Assembly: GCF_002205635.1 (NCBI RefSeq)
Contig: NZ_NISJ01000012.1
Coordinates: forward strand, 56,126-120,125
Direction: 5' to 3'
Source of the DNA: Sphingopyxis witflariensis
GTDB taxonomy: Bacteria; Pseudomonadota; Alphaproteobacteria; Sphingomonadales; Sphingomonadaceae
Length of the DNA: 64,000 nt
Position 1 is the first letter of the stretch. Each line of letters starts with the position of its first letter. The translations under genes and the position numbers were made by a program. The notes under the pieces were generated by a model. The model did not search any database, was not told the origin of the DNA, and worked only from the letters and a program-made list of their open reading frames with translations. This document shows positions 63,721 to 64,000 of the stretch, one piece after another.

Positions 63721-64000
63721 TGGAACCTCCTCTGAAGGATATCGCTTAGGACGCTTCCTTCGGACGAAGGTTCCGGTCCTGGCCAGTAGTAGACAGGACG
63801 GTCGCGCCCGCGATGCTCCAAGACGAGTGTCCGCTTTCGCACATTTTTGCGCCGCAACCGGCCCGACTGCTTTCGTTGAGAGTTTCAGACGCCGCTAGGC
63901 GTCAGAAAGTCTTCGATGCCCGAACCGCGGGGAGCATGGACTGAGCTATGGGGAAAGCGGTTTTGCGCAGGTCGTGGTGCTGGCCGTTGCTGCCCAAAAT
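63721..64000. other. Right-edge non-coding stretch
   Basis: Apart from the EcfG-like promoter, no gene is supported in the last 280 bases. An ATG at 63948 opens a frame to the window end (18 codons), which is too short to judge. Confidence 0.4.
63751..63774 (-). promoter_or_regulatory. Candidate EcfG (general stress sigma) promoter
   Basis: On the minus strand GGAAC (63774-63770), 16 bases, then CGTC (63753 on), close to the consensus GGAAC-N16-CGTT with one mismatch. It lies about 30 bp before the 85-aa gene, giving a short leader. Confidence 0.5.

Noticed and set aside
63948..64000. Start of a gene at the right edge
   Set aside because: Only 18 codons visible, poorly placed ribosome-binding site; cannot be judged.

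Overview
The window is a 64 kb, GC-rich, densely coding chromosomal stretch from an alphaproteobacterium. Gene content and order fit the Sphingomonadales, most likely Sphingopyxis or a close relative. The evidence is a pckA / chvI-chvG / hprK-rapZ-EIIA-ptsH cluster, a Sphingomonas-type TonB receptor, a psp locus followed by sphingomonad-type small membrane proteins, and dispersed short GC-rich palindromes. The genus is inferred from remembered gene order, not from a search. No rRNA, tRNA, CRISPR array, intact insertion sequence or prophage was seen.

Layout. 1-7.5 kb: on the minus strand, an envelope-stress/regulatory-PTS operon (chvI, chvG, hprK, rapZ, EIIA, ptsH, then a TrmH-type rRNA/tRNA methylase cut by the window edge), divergent from pckA. 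7.5-13 kb: DUF885, DUF3597 and DUF937 proteins, an acetyltransferase, rplU-rpmA and a small lipoprotein. 13-17.5 kb: the phage-shock locus. pspF is divergent from a sigma-54 promoter that drives a 56-aa ORF, pspA, pspB, pspC and five consecutive small one-helix/coiled-coil proteins that look like PspB paralogues. 17.6-24.5 kb: sufE, a 1165-aa TonB receptor, clpX, clpP, fdxA. 24.6-34 kb: S4 protein, SUV3-like helicase, M23 peptidase behind a perfect CtrA box, then a tightly overlapped chain hemB / GNAT / MFS-spermidine-synthase fusion / gamma carbonic anhydrase. 34-40 kb: PuuD-like membrane protein, ispZ-ftsY-mtaB-dapF with 4-bp overlaps, and a GGDEF-EAL protein. 40.4-47.1 kb: ffh, rpsP, rimM, then a foreign-looking block (serine hydrolase, 66-aa gene, LysR) that splits the usual rpsP-rimM-trmD-rplS operon, then trmD-rplS. 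47.2-50.6 kb: DUF1287, asd, a dimethylargininase-like enzyme, DUF2238. 50.6-53.8 kb: marR-emrA-emrB efflux operon. 53.8-64 kb: a looser accessory region holding a nitric-oxide module (quinol-type norB, nnrS, cupin), DUF6629, a three-BON-domain protein, an HWE-type histidine kinase and a small stress-type membrane protein, separated by long non-coding gaps with repeats, palindromes and candidate structured RNAs.

How it works together. Envelope stress is the recurring theme. ChvG/ChvI and HprK/HPr/EIIA sense acid or metabolic state next to the gluconeogenic pckA. PspF/PspA/PspB/PspC and five accessory small proteins answer membrane damage. MarR-EmrAB exports drugs, NorB/NnrS handle nitric oxide, and BON, HWE-kinase and small membrane proteins look like general-stress genes. 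The most unusual feature is the expanded psp operon, in which a shared motif (VERI/LERI-x-TD followed by EIE-x-LR) recurs in four of the five small proteins, partly in PspB and the fifth protein, and partly at the end of PspC.
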